Shown: in pieces, positions 9,892-17,158 of the stretch
How the letters are laid out: each line of letters begins with the position of its first letter
How positions within the stretch are numbered: position 1 is the first letter of the stretch
DNA from: Prevotella sp.
GTDB taxonomy: Bacteria > Bacteroidota > Bacteroidia > Bacteroidales > Bacteroidaceae
Reading direction: 5' to 3'
DNA length: 64,000 bases
Assembly: GCA_015060485.1 (NCBI GenBank)
Contig: SUYI01000001.1
Location: 224,760 to 288,759 of the forward strand
Notes under the pieces: model-generated
What the model was told of the DNA's origin: nothing
The model's database searches: none
Seen by the model: only the letters and a program-made list of their open reading frames with translations
Made by a program: the position numbers and the translations under genes

Positions 9892-10272
9892 ATGGCAATA
9901 AGAATTGTTGGAGTAGATTTGCCCCAGGAGAAGCGTGGCGAAATCGCATTGACCTATATCTATGGTATTGGTCGAAGTAGTTCAGCAAAGATTTTGGACA
10001 AGGCCGGCGTGAGCCGCGACCTGAAGGTCAACGAATGGAGTGACGATCAGGCAGCTAAGATCCGTGAAATCATCAGCGCTGAATTCAAGGTAGAAGGTGA
10101 TCTCCGCAGTGAGATCCAGTTGAACATCAAGCGACTGATGGATATTGGTTGCTATCGTGGAGTCCGTCATCGTAACGGTCTTCCCGTACGTGGTCAGAGC
10201 ACCAAGAACAATGCTCGTACTCGTAAGGGTAAGAAGAAGACTGTTGCTAACAAGAAGAAGGCCACGAAGTAA
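9892..10272 (+). CDS. rpsM: 30S ribosomal protein S13
   Basis: S13 forms head-to-body bridges and contacts P-site tRNA. The 126-residue protein starts [20 protein letters not shown] and contains [20 protein letters not shown], the family signature, followed by a lysine-rich tail. Confidence 0.97.
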   Translation: MAIRIVGVDLPQEKRGEIALTYIYGIGRSSSAKILDKAGVSRDLKVNEWSDDQAAKIREIISAEFKVEGDLRSEIQLNIKRLMDIGCYRGVRHRNGLPVRGQSTKNNARTRKGKKKTVANKKKATK

Positions 10273-10302
10273 GTTTAAAGTTTAAAGATTAAAGTTTAAA
10301 GT
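10270..10302. repeat. AAAGTTT-type tandem repeat between rpsM and rpsK
   Basis: The rpsM-rpsK spacer consists almost entirely of about four imperfect 7-nt units (GTTTAAA/GATTAAA) ending at the rpsK start. It belongs to the class of short-period repeats that fill gene junctions in this genome. Confidence 0.8.
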
Positions 10303-10303
10303 T

Positions 10304-10693
10304 ATGGCAAAGAAAACAGTCACTTCGAAGAAACGCAATGTGAAGGTTACTGCTATTGGTCAGCTTCACGTGCACAGCTCTTTTAATAATATCATCGTAT
10401 CACTCGCCAACGACGAGGGTCAGGTTATCTCTTGGTCTTCAGCCGGTAAGATGGGCTTCCGTGGTTCTAAGAAGAACACTCCGTATGCTGCCCAGATGGC
10501 TGCTGAGGATTGCGCCAAGGTTGCTTTCGACCTGGGTCTGCGCAAGGTGAAGGCCTATGTGAAGGGTCCTGGTAACGGACGTGAGTCTGCTATCCGTGCC
10601 TGCCATGGTGCTGGTATTGAGGTTATTGAGATTATCGACGTTACACCGCTGCCACACAATGGCTGCCGTCCCCCGAAGCGTCGTCGTGTTTAA
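10304..10693 (+). CDS. rpsK: 30S ribosomal protein S11
   Basis: S11 forms part of the 30S platform and contacts mRNA at the E site. The 129-residue protein carries [20 protein letters not shown] and ends with [11 protein letters not shown], both conserved. Confidence 0.97.
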   Translation: MAKKTVTSKKRNVKVTAIGQLHVHSSFNNIIVSLANDEGQVISWSSAGKMGFRGSKKNTPYAAQMAAEDCAKVAFDLGLRKVKAYVKGPGNGRESAIRACHGAGIEVIEIIDVTPLPHNGCRPPKRRRV

Positions 10694-10696
10694 TTT

Positions 10697-10738
10697 GGCG
10701 GTATAACGGAATAACGTCATATCGTAATAACGAAATTA
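10697..10738. repeat. TAACG-type repeat between rpsK and rpsD
   Basis: The spacer contains several imperfect copies of a unit close to ATAACGG/AATAACG. A related run in opposite orientation lies at 57165-57197 between relA and the pectinesterase gene, which shows that this is a dispersed repeat family rather than a local feature. Confidence 0.7.
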
Positions 10739-10748
10739 TTTTAGAATT

Positions 10749-11357
10749 ATGGCAAGATATATTGGACCGAAATCAAAAATTGCCCGCCGATTTGGTGAAG
10801 CCATCTTCGGACCGGACAAAGTTTTGTCCCGTAGGAACTTCCCCCCGGGACAGCATGGTAACAACCGTCGCCGCAAGCAGTCGGAGTATGCAATCATGCT
10901 GGCAGAGAAGCAGAAGGCCAAGTACACCTATGGTGTGCTGGAGCGCCAGTTTCGTAACCTTTTCGAGAAGGCCGCCAAGGCTGAGGGTATCACCGGTGAG
11001 GTGCTGCTGCAGTTGCTGGAGAGCCGTCTCGACAATGTAGTGTTCCGTCTGGGTATTGCTCCCACTCGTGCTGCTGCCCGCCAGCTGGTAGGCCACAAGC
11101 ACATCACCGTAGATGGTAAAGTGGTTAATATTCCTTCGTTCCAGGTAAAGCCTGGCATGATTGTAGCAGTTCGCGAAAAGGCAAAGTCTCTCGAGGTCAT
11201 CGAGGCTGCACTTGCAGGTTTCAACCATAGCAAGTATCCTTGGATTGAGTGGGACGAGGCCCAGAAGGGTGGCAAGTTCCTGCACCTGCCTGAGCGCGCT
11301 GACATCCCCGAGAATATTAAGGAACAGTTAATCGTTGAGTTGTACTCTAAGAACTAA
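10749..11357 (+). CDS. rpsD: 30S ribosomal protein S4
   Basis: S4 nucleates assembly of the 30S body. The 202-residue product has the N-terminal rRNA-binding half and the S4 RNA-binding domain around residues 95-155 ([14 protein letters not shown], then [15 protein letters not shown]). It lies 14 nt before rpoA. Confidence 0.97.
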   Translation: MARYIGPKSKIARRFGEAIFGPDKVLSRRNFPPGQHGNNRRRKQSEYAIMLAEKQKAKYTYGVLERQFRNLFEKAAKAEGITGEVLLQLLESRLDNVVFRLGIAPTRAAARQLVGHKHITVDGKVVNIPSFQVKPGMIVAVREKAKSLEVIEAALAGFNHSKYPWIEWDEAQKGGKFLHLPERADIPENIKEQLIVELYSKN

Positions 11358-11371
11358 AATCATTTAAATTA

Positions 11372-12364
11372 ATGGCGATATTAGCATTTCAAAAACCTGA
11401 TAAAGTCGTAATGTTGGAGGCCAACGACAAGTTCGGCAAGTTCGAATTTCGTCCTCTTGAGCCCGGTTTCGGCGTTACCATCGGTAATGCCCTGCGCCGC
11501 ATTCTTCTTTCATCGCTCGAGGGCTATGCCATCAACACCATCCGTATTCAGGGTGTTGAGCACGAGTTCTCATCAGTACCTGGTGTAAAGGAAGATGTCA
11601 CCAACATTATCTTGAACCTGAAGCAAGTTCGGTTCAAGCAAGTAGTGGAAGAATTCGAGAACGAGAAAGTCTCAATCACCGTTGAGAATTCTACCGAGTT
11701 TAAAGCCGGTGATATAGGCAAGTATCTGACTGGATTTGAAGTGTTAAATCCCGATTTGGTGATTTGTCATTTAGATTCCAAAGCTTCGATGCAGATTGAC
11801 CTGACTATCAACAAGGGCCGCGGCTATGTTCCCGCCGATGAGAATCGCGAGTTCTGCACCGATGTCAATGTGATAGCTATTGACTCAATCTACACCCCGA
11901 TTCGTAACGTGAAGTATTCAGTTGAGCCGTATCGTGTCGAGCAGAAGACCGACTACGACAAGCTGGTGCTCGAGGTTACGACGGACGGTTCCATTCACCC
12001 GAAGGACGCCTTGAAGGAGGCTGCCAAGATCCTCATCTATCACTTCATGCTCTTCTCCGACGAGAAGATTACGCTGGAGAACAATGATATTGAGGGCAAC
12101 CAGGAGTTCGACGAGGAAGTACTCCACATGCGTCAGTTGCTGAAGACCAAGTTGGTCGACATGAACCTCTCTGTTCGTGCGCTGAACTGTCTGAAGGCTG
12201 CCGATGTCGAGACCCTTGGCGATCTGGTGCAGTACAACAAGACCGACCTCCTCAAGTTCCGCAACTTCGGTAAGAAATCGCTCACTGAGCTTGATGATTT
12301 GCTCGAGAGTCTGAATCTGTCGTTTGGAACTGATATTACAAAGTATAAACTGGACAGAGAATAA
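11372..12364 (+). CDS. rpoA: RNA polymerase alpha subunit
   Basis: Alpha dimerises to nucleate RNA polymerase assembly, and its C-terminal domain contacts activators and DNA. The 330-residue protein has the N-terminal dimerisation domain ([20 protein letters not shown]) and the C-terminal helix-hairpin domain from about residue 255 ([30 protein letters not shown]). Confidence 0.97.
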   Translation: MAILAFQKPDKVVMLEANDKFGKFEFRPLEPGFGVTIGNALRRILLSSLEGYAINTIRIQGVEHEFSSVPGVKEDVTNIILNLKQVRFKQVVEEFENEKVSITVENSTEFKAGDIGKYLTGFEVLNPDLVICHLDSKASMQIDLTINKGRGYVPADENREFCTDVNVIAIDSIYTPIRNVKYSVEPYRVEQKTDYDKLVLEVTTDGSIHPKDALKEAAKILIYHFMLFSDEKITLENNDIEGNQEFDEEVLHMRQLLKTKLVDMNLSVRALNCLKAADVETLGDLVQYNKTDLLKFRNFGKKSLTELDDLLESLNLSFGTDITKYKLDRE

Positions 12365-12395
12365 TTGACTATTGACTGCCGTGCAATGGTAATCA

Positions 12396-12433
12396 TAAAG
12401 TTAAAAGTTCAAAGTTCAAAATTCAAAAATTAA
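12396..12433. repeat. AAAGTTC-type tandem repeat between rpoA and rplQ
   Basis: The 70-nt rpoA-rplQ spacer ends with about five imperfect 7- to 9-nt units (AAAGTTA, AAAGTTC, AAAATTC) running up to the rplQ start. It is the same class of junction repeat as before rplV and rpsK. Confidence 0.75.
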
Positions 12434-12434
12434 A

Positions 12435-12953
12435 ATGAGACACGGAAAGAAATTCAATCATCTGGGCCGTACTGCTGACCACCGCCGCGCCATGCTTGCC
12501 AACATGGCCATCTCGCTGATCATGCACAAAAGAATCACTACGACCCTCGCCAAGGCAAAGGCACTTAAGAAATATGTAGAGCCCCTCATCACACGCTCTA
12601 AGGACGACAGCACTAACAGCCGTCGTGTAGTATTCAGCTACCTGCAGAACAAGGAAGCCCTGAAGGAGCTCTTTGGCCCTGTAGCCCAGAAGGTCGGTGA
12701 CCGCCCCGGTGGTTACACCCGCATCATTAAGCTCGGCTTCCGTCAGGGCGATGCTGCTGAGAAGGCATTCATCGAGCTTGTTGACTTTGATGAGAACATG
12801 CTGAAGAGCCCGAAGGCTGAGAAGAAGACTCGCCGTTCACGCAAGTCTGCTGCTCCTAAGGCTGAGGCTCCCGCCGCTGAGGCTGCTGCTCCCGCAGCAG
12901 AAGAGGCTCCCGCCGCTGAGGCACCTGCTGCTGAAGAGGCAAAGGCTGAATAA
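12435..12953 (+). CDS. rplQ: 50S ribosomal protein L17 with C-terminal extension
   Basis: L17 is a large-subunit protein near the exit tunnel. Residues 1-120 match the usual protein ([39 protein letters not shown]). The remaining ~50 residues are a low-complexity Ala/Pro/Glu/Lys tail after a basic [10 protein letters not shown] patch, making 172 residues rather than ~115-130. It is the last gene of the operon, followed by a strong hairpin. Confidence 0.95.
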   Translation: MRHGKKFNHLGRTADHRRAMLANMAISLIMHKRITTTLAKAKALKKYVEPLITRSKDDSTNSRRVVFSYLQNKEALKELFGPVAQKVGDRPGGYTRIIKLGFRQGDAAEKAFIELVDFDENMLKSPKAEKKTRRSRKSAAPKAEAPAAEAAAPAAEEAPAAEAPAAEEAKAE

Positions 12954-12973
12954 GCATTGCATTTCAACTTATG

Positions 12974-13030
12974 ATAAAATGACTCCCGCTCATCATTGAG
13001 CAGGAGTCATTTTATGTTTTTGTTTGTTTG
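12974..13030 (+). terminator. Terminator of the ribosomal protein operon
   Basis: A 19-bp stem (12974-12992 with 12997-13015) has a single C-A mismatch and a TCAT loop, followed by a T-rich run (TTTTTGTTTGTTTG). It starts 20 nt after the rplQ stop. It could also serve the convergent kinase gene, whose stop is at 13037, because the stem is symmetrical and flanked by A/T. Confidence 0.9.
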
Positions 13031-13036
13031 AATCTG

Positions 13037-13891
13037 TTATGATATCAAAATCGTGAGGATGAAACCTACGTGACATCCTGATAATGGTTTTTCTGCAAGT
13101 TCGAGCATACCGCCTTGTTGGATCATCATGCTGCGGCTCAGGGAAAGGCCGATGCCACTGCCGCTGCGCTTGGTAGTGAAGAAGGGGACAAAGAGCGACT
13201 GACGATTTTCGGCAGGGATGGGCTGACCGTCATTGCCGATATAAAGTTTGTTTTCCTCAATCGGTTCTATAACCATCTTATGGGCTTCTGCTTCTTCTGC
13301 ATTTTTGGCCAGGTTCATCAGCACTTGGCGGAGCATGCCGGCATCGGCACGGACAATGATGTCATTGGGGATGCTGACTTCCCACGTCATTTCTGGGTAG
13401 GCCTTGCAGACATCATCAATCAGCGGACGAAGCGCGACATCTGTTATAACGGGCTTCTCCAGTTCTGACATCTTCCGATAGGTTTTTACGAACTCGCTCA
13501 GATGGCGGCTGGTGTCGTAGATGGCCTGAATGCCTGGTTCGAGTGGCGTGCCTTTCACATCGTCACGCCCCAGCATCGACTGGCTGATACTGGTGATGGG
13601 GGCTGTGGCGTTCATCATCTCGTGGGTCAGTACACGGGTCAGCCGTTCCCACGATTCCACTTGCGTTTGGTTCACCTGTTGGCGGATAGTCTCGCCCAGC
13701 TGGTTCAGCGTCTGCTGCATAGCTCGTTCGCCAGGCAGCAAGCCGTCAGTAGGCAGTCGGAAGGTAAAATCACGATTGCGAATGGCCTCCTGCATCAGAT
13801 GAGCCCGCAGACGCAGTCTTCGCTGATGATGTATCAGCCATGCAACAACGGCAGCGCTGATGATACCTATTATAATATACAGCCACATCAT
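13037..13891 (-). CDS. Sensor histidine kinase, short form
   Basis: This is the inner-membrane sensor of a two-component pair, coupled to the response regulator 8 nt upstream. Of 284 residues, 4-20 form one membrane helix, followed by a linker, the H-box RVLTHEMMNATAPI with His90, the N-box NLAKNAEEA, and the G-boxes GNDGQPIP and GSGIGLS. There is no periplasmic sensor and no PAS-like domain; relatives I recall in Bacteroides are longer (~430 residues) with a central domain. The ligand is unknown. Context suggests control of the adjacent efflux genes. Confidence 0.88.
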   Translation of the reverse strand: MMWLYIIIGIISAAVVAWLIHHQRRLRLRAHLMQEAIRNRDFTFRLPTDGLLPGERAMQQTLNQLGETIRQQVNQTQVESWERLTRVLTHEMMNATAPITSISQSMLGRDDVKGTPLEPGIQAIYDTSRHLSEFVKTYRKMSELEKPVITDVALRPLIDDVCKAYPEMTWEVSIPNDIIVRADAGMLRQVLMNLAKNAEEAEAHKMVIEPIEENKLYIGNDGQPIPAENRQSLFVPFFTTKRSGSGIGLSLSRSMMIQQGGMLELAEKPLSGCHVGFILTILIS

Positions 13892-13899
13892 GGAAGTAT

Positions 13900-14460
13900 C
13901 TATCTACGCCCCTCTCCCTTTGGGGAGGGGATGGGGGTGAGGCTTCGCATCTTATTATAGAGTGTCTGGCGAGTGATGCCAAGCAGTTCTGCAGCCTGAG
14001 TGAGATTGCCATGACAATGGTCGATGGTACGGCGGATGTGGTCTTTTTCCATCTCGTCGAGCGTCACTATCTCATTTTGCATTTCGAGGACATCCTTTAA
14101 CTTGCGGATAAGCTCGTCATTATCCCACGGCTTGGTGATAAAGTCGGCGGCACCGCTCTTCAATCCTCTTACCGCTAATGATACATCAGCGTAGGCAGTC
14201 AGCAGGACGACAGGTGTCTGCGGATGTTGTTTGCGGATGGTGCGCAGCCAGAATAGTCCCTCTTGTCCGCTGTTTACGCCAAGGGTGAAGTTCATGTCCA
14301 ATAGCACGATGTCTATCTCCTCCTGCGCCATCGCCTTCAGAATGTCATCCGGTCTGTCGAGTGTGAGGATACGCTCGAAAATGGTGTCTAAACAATAGCG
14401 TAAAGCTGTTAATATGGCCGCATTGTCATCGACGATTAATATGGCTCTGTAACTTTTCAT
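13900..14460 (-). CDS. Response regulator: receiver plus Fis-type HTH, no AAA+ domain
   Basis: This is a DNA-binding response regulator, probably phosphorylated by the adjacent kinase. The receiver spans about residues 1-122, with the acidic pair D11-D12, phospho-acceptor D55 (IVLLDMNF) and K110 (FITKPWD). A Fis-type helix-turn-helix follows at ~130-173 (GNLTQAAELLGITRQTLYNK). NtrC-type relatives have a sigma-54-activating AAA+ domain between these; none is present. The last ~13 residues (SLTPIPSPKGEGRR) are encoded by an intergenic repeat at 13908-13942. The likely operators are the palindromes at 14505 and 20425. Confidence 0.88.
   Translation of the reverse strand: MKSYRAILIVDDNAAILTALRYCLDTIFERILTLDRPDDILKAMAQEEIDIVLLDMNFTLGVNSGQEGLFWLRTIRKQHPQTPVVLLTAYADVSLAVRGLKSGAADFITKPWDNDELIRKLKDVLEMQNEIVTLDEMEKDHIRRTIDHCHGNLTQAAELLGITRQTLYNKMRSLTPIPSPKGEGRR
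13908..13942. repeat. G/C-rich dispersed-type repeat encoding the regulator's C-terminal tail
   Basis: The segment at the response regulator-kinase junction is a CCCTCTCC...GGGGAGGGG palindrome followed by ATGGGGGTGAGG. Read on the minus strand in frame, it yields LTPIPSPKGEG, a peptide I recall as a frequent translated intergenic repeat in Bacteroidetes. It extends the regulator past its HTH and puts the stop 8 nt before the kinase start. Confidence 0.7.
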
Positions 14461-14464
14461 TGTG

Positions 14465-14472
14465 CAAAGGTA
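14465..14472 (-). promoter_or_regulatory. -7 box of the response regulator-kinase operon
   Basis: Read on the minus strand this is TACCTTTG, a perfect TAnnTTTG. Only 4 nt separate it from the ATG at 14460, so the transcript would be leaderless or nearly so. No clear TTTG is seen at -33. Confidence 0.65.
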
Positions 14473-14504
14473 CGAAGAATCTGTCTAAAAATCATACGGA
14501 TGAC

Positions 14505-14521
14505 TGTCTAATTTTTAGACA
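14505..14521. promoter_or_regulatory. Palindromic operator upstream of tolC-like gene
   Basis: TGTCTAATTTTTAGACA is a perfect 7-3-7 palindrome in the divergent region between the response regulator and the tolC-like operon. An almost identical site at 20425-20441 precedes a permease gene. Both sit 43 bp (start to start) from the TTGG of the downstream promoter and are followed by AATCTGC. An additional conserved ATCATACG lies upstream in both. The probable ligand is the adjacent Fis-type regulator. Confidence 0.8.
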
Positions 14522-14547
14522 ATCTGCGTCTGACGGCGTTAAAAATC

Positions 14548-14578
14548 TTGGAGCATAGAGGGAATTTCTCTAATTTTG
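14548..14578 (+). promoter_or_regulatory. Promoter of the tolC-hlyD-permease operon
   Basis: TTGG at 14548-14551 and TAATTTTG at 14571-14578 have the spacing of Bacteroidetes primary-sigma promoters. The -7 box ends 21 nt before the ATG at 14600. The same element order and spacing recur at 20468-20498. No sigma-54-type GG/GC pair with 10-bp spacing is present. Confidence 0.75.
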
Positions 14579-14599
14579 CATCATCAATTTACAAAAGTA

Positions 14600-15910
14600 A
14601 TGAAGAAAACGTTGATAGTAATCATGGCGCTCGCAGTTGTTTCTGCCCATGCCCAGAAAACATGGACGATGCAGCGATGTATGCAATATGCTGTGGAACA
14701 TAACCACGAGGTGAAGCGGGCCGAGCTGGAACTGGACAACTACAAGGCCAATAGGGCTGGTGCCATCGGCAAGTTTCTGCCTGCTGTAGATGCGGGCATA
14801 GGTGCACAGTACAACTTCGGACGAGCCATCGACCCGGAGACGAACGGCTATACCGATGTGAGTACCTTTTATAACGGCTATTCTCTGAGTGCCTCACTAC
14901 CCGTATTCGATGGTTTCAGTCGTCTGCATGCGTTGAAAGCAGCCAAAGCCAGTGTGCTGATGGGGCATGCCTCGCTGCGCCAGCAGCAGGACCAGACGGC
15001 TCTCAATGTTCTGCAAGCCTTCACCAACGTTGCTTATTACGAAGGACTGGTGAAGATGGCAGAAGAGAAAGTGCAGGAAACCACGCTTCTGTTAAAGCAG
15101 ACTCAGGTGCTTGAGGAAGTGGGACGCAAGAGTGCTGCCGATGTGGCGCAGGTAGAATCTCAAAAGGCAGAAGCCGACTATGAACTGACACACCAGCAGA
15201 ATCTTTTAGCTTCAGCCCTGTTGGAACTGAAAAAAGACATGAACTATCCGTTGGCAGATAGCCTACAGCTCAGTATCAATGAGATTACGGCTCGTGAAGC
15301 ACGAGATTACGGCTCGTTGCCGACGAGCCGTAATCTCGTTCCTGAGCTGCAACAAGCATACCATTCTATTCAGGTATCACGACACGAGTGGCATCAGGCC
15401 CGTGCGGCGCTCTATCCCTCTCTCTCGTTGAGTGCGGGTCTGAACACCACTTACTATCATACCCTGCATTCTGATGCCGGGCAGTCTTTCCGCAATCAGC
15501 TTAAGAACAATATGGGTGAATACGTTGGTGCTACGTTAAGCATTCCGCTTTTCAATCGCCTACAGACTGTTACCAGCATCCGCAAAGCCAAGAACAACTA
15601 TAAGATGGCTTGCGAGGCATACCAGCAGAAACAATTGGAGCTGGAGAAGCTGAGTTGCGAGGCATGGAACGACTGGCAGGGCTATATGAAGCAGACGGTT
15701 CAGATGGAGAAAAAGGTAGAGGCTGACTCGCTGGCCTATCAGCTGACGCGACGCCAGTTTGAGGAAGGTCTCTCGACAGCTATCGACCTGCACACCACTT
15801 CCTCGCAGTTGCTCAACTCTAAGGCCACGCTGCTGCAATGCCAGCTGATGGCAATGGTAAAAGAACAATTGGTAAGATATTATAACGGAGAAACGATATG
15901 GACAGAATAA
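14600..15910 (+). CDS. TolC-like outer membrane efflux protein
   Basis: This is the outer membrane channel of a tripartite exporter. The ATG at 14600 gives a signal peptide MKKTLIVIMALAVVSAHAQ; an upstream in-frame TTG overlaps the promoter. The 436-residue protein has the two long coiled-coil halves of the TolC/OEP family, with heptad-rich stretches around residues 120-210 and 315-420. Residues 228-247, between the halves, are encoded by a palindromic repeat (15281-15339). It overlaps the adaptor gene by 13 nt, implying coupled translation. Confidence 0.9.
   Translation: MKKTLIVIMALAVVSAHAQKTWTMQRCMQYAVEHNHEVKRAELELDNYKANRAGAIGKFLPAVDAGIGAQYNFGRAIDPETNGYTDVSTFYNGYSLSASLPVFDGFSRLHALKAAKASVLMGHASLRQQQDQTALNVLQAFTNVAYYEGLVKMAEEKVQETTLLLKQTQVLEEVGRKSAADVAQVESQKAEADYELTHQQNLLASALLELKKDMNYPLADSLQLSINEITAREARDYGSLPTSRNLVPELQQAYHSIQVSRHEWHQARAALYPSLSLSAGLNTTYYHTLHSDAGQSFRNQLKNNMGEYVGATLSIPLFNRLQTVTSIRKAKNNYKMACEAYQQKQLELEKLSCEAWNDWQGYMKQTVQMEKKVEADSLAYQLTRRQFEEGLSTAIDLHTTSSQLLNSKATLLQCQLMAMVKEQLVRYYNGETIWTE
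15281..15339. repeat. Perfect 17-bp palindrome plus direct copy inside tolC-like gene
   Basis: ACGAGATTACGGCTCGT (15301-15317) is followed by a 5-nt loop and its exact reverse complement (15323-15339). A further direct copy of 15 bases lies at 15281-15295. The reading frame stays open through it (ITAREARDYGSLPTSRNLV). It looks like an inserted palindromic repeat element. Confidence 0.85.
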
Positions 15911-17154
15911 TAGAAAAGACAAAGTCGCAAAGACTGATGAAGTATTGGCCGTATGCTGCAGGCGGTGTATTGTTGCTGCTAATAATCTGTTGGCTGGTTT
16001 TTGGCAATCACGCCTCTACGCTGAAAGTCAATGCCGACGATCTGACAGTAAGCGAGGTAACGAAGGCTGAGTTCAAGGACTATGTGCGCACCAACGGACA
16101 GGTAATGCCCATCCAGGTGGTGCAGATTTCGCCAGAGGAAGGCGGCATCGTGATGGAAAAGGTGGTTGAGGAGGGTACTCACGTCAAGAAGGGCGACGTC
16201 ATCGTACGTCTGAGTAATTCGAATCTCGACCTGCAGATACTGAATGCCGAGGCTGAGTTGGCTGAGAAGCAGAACCTGCTCAGAAACACTCAAGTAGCCA
16301 TGCAGCAAGACCGTCTGAACAACCAGACGGAGCAGGCTCAACTCGATATGGACACCCACCGCAAGCAGCGTACTTACGAGCAGAACAAGCGACTCTATCA
16401 GGAGAAGCTCATCAGCAAGGAGGATTACCTGCAGTCGCAGGAAGATTACCAGCTCTCTGCCAAGAAACGTTCCTTAGTGTCGAAGCGCCTGAAGCAGGAC
16501 TCGCTCTATCGCTCTGTGCAGATGGACCAGATGGAGGACAACCTGCAGAACATGCGCAAGAATGTGGTGCTGGTACGTCAGCGCAAGGACAAGCTCGAAG
16601 TGCGCTCCGCCATCGACGGTGAGTTGGGCTTGCTCGATGTGGAGTTAGGTCAGAGTATCCAACCTGGTCAGAAGATTGGACAGCTCAACGACCTCAGCGA
16701 CTATAAGGTACAGGCACAGATTGACGAGCACTATATCGATCGCGTGCGCCAAGGACTCACCGCCACCTTTACCCGTGGCGACAAGCAGTATCAGTTGCAA
16801 GTTCGCAAGGTCTATCCAGAGGTTCGCGAGGGCAAGTTCCGTTGCGATTTCGTTTTCCGAGGCGAGCGCCCCGAAAACATCCGTACGGGCCAGACCTACT
16901 ACATCGACCTGGAACTGGGCCAACCCGAACAGGCCGTCATCATTCCTCGCGGCACGTTCTTCCAAACCACCGGTGGTCAATGGATTTTTGTCCTCGACAA
17001 GAGCGGCCAGAAAGCCTATCGTCGCAACATCCGCATCGGTCGCCAGAATCCGCAACACTACGAAGTCCTCGAAGGCCTGGAGCCTGGCGAGCGCGTCGTC
17101 ACCAGCGGCTACGAGGCATTCAAAGACAACGAAGTGTTGATTATAAATAAGTAA
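15898..17154 (+). CDS. HlyD/MFP-family periplasmic adaptor
   Basis: This protein links inner-membrane ABC permeases to the TolC-like channel. The 418-residue sequence has an N-terminal membrane anchor (residues 18-35, YAAGGVLLLLIICWLVF), a lipoyl-like half (SPEEGGIVMEKVVEEGTHVKKGD), a long coiled-coil hairpin at about 115-225, and the beta-barrel and membrane-proximal domains with LNDLSDYKVQAQIDEHYIDR. It overlaps the tolC-like stop, and the permease starts 4 nt after it. Confidence 0.9.
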   Translation: MDRIIEKTKSQRLMKYWPYAAGGVLLLLIICWLVFGNHASTLKVNADDLTVSEVTKAEFKDYVRTNGQVMPIQVVQISPEEGGIVMEKVVEEGTHVKKGDVIVRLSNSNLDLQILNAEAELAEKQNLLRNTQVAMQQDRLNNQTEQAQLDMDTHRKQRTYEQNKRLYQEKLISKEDYLQSQEDYQLSAKKRSLVSKRLKQDSLYRSVQMDQMEDNLQNMRKNVVLVRQRKDKLEVRSAIDGELGLLDVELGQSIQPGQKIGQLNDLSDYKVQAQIDEHYIDRVRQGLTATFTRGDKQYQLQVRKVYPEVREGKFRCDFVFRGERPENIRTGQTYYIDLELGQPEQAVIIPRGTFFQTTGGQWIFVLDKSGQKAYRRNIRIGRQNPQHYEVLEGLEPGERVVTSGYEAFKDNEVLIINK

Positions 17155-17158
17155 AGAG

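Noticed and set aside
14521..14600. A sigma-54 promoter expected from the NtrC-like HTH of the neighbouring regulator.
   Set aside because: No GG-N10-GC arrangement at -24/-12 is present; the TAnnTTTG box with a TTGG at correct spacing explains the promoter.
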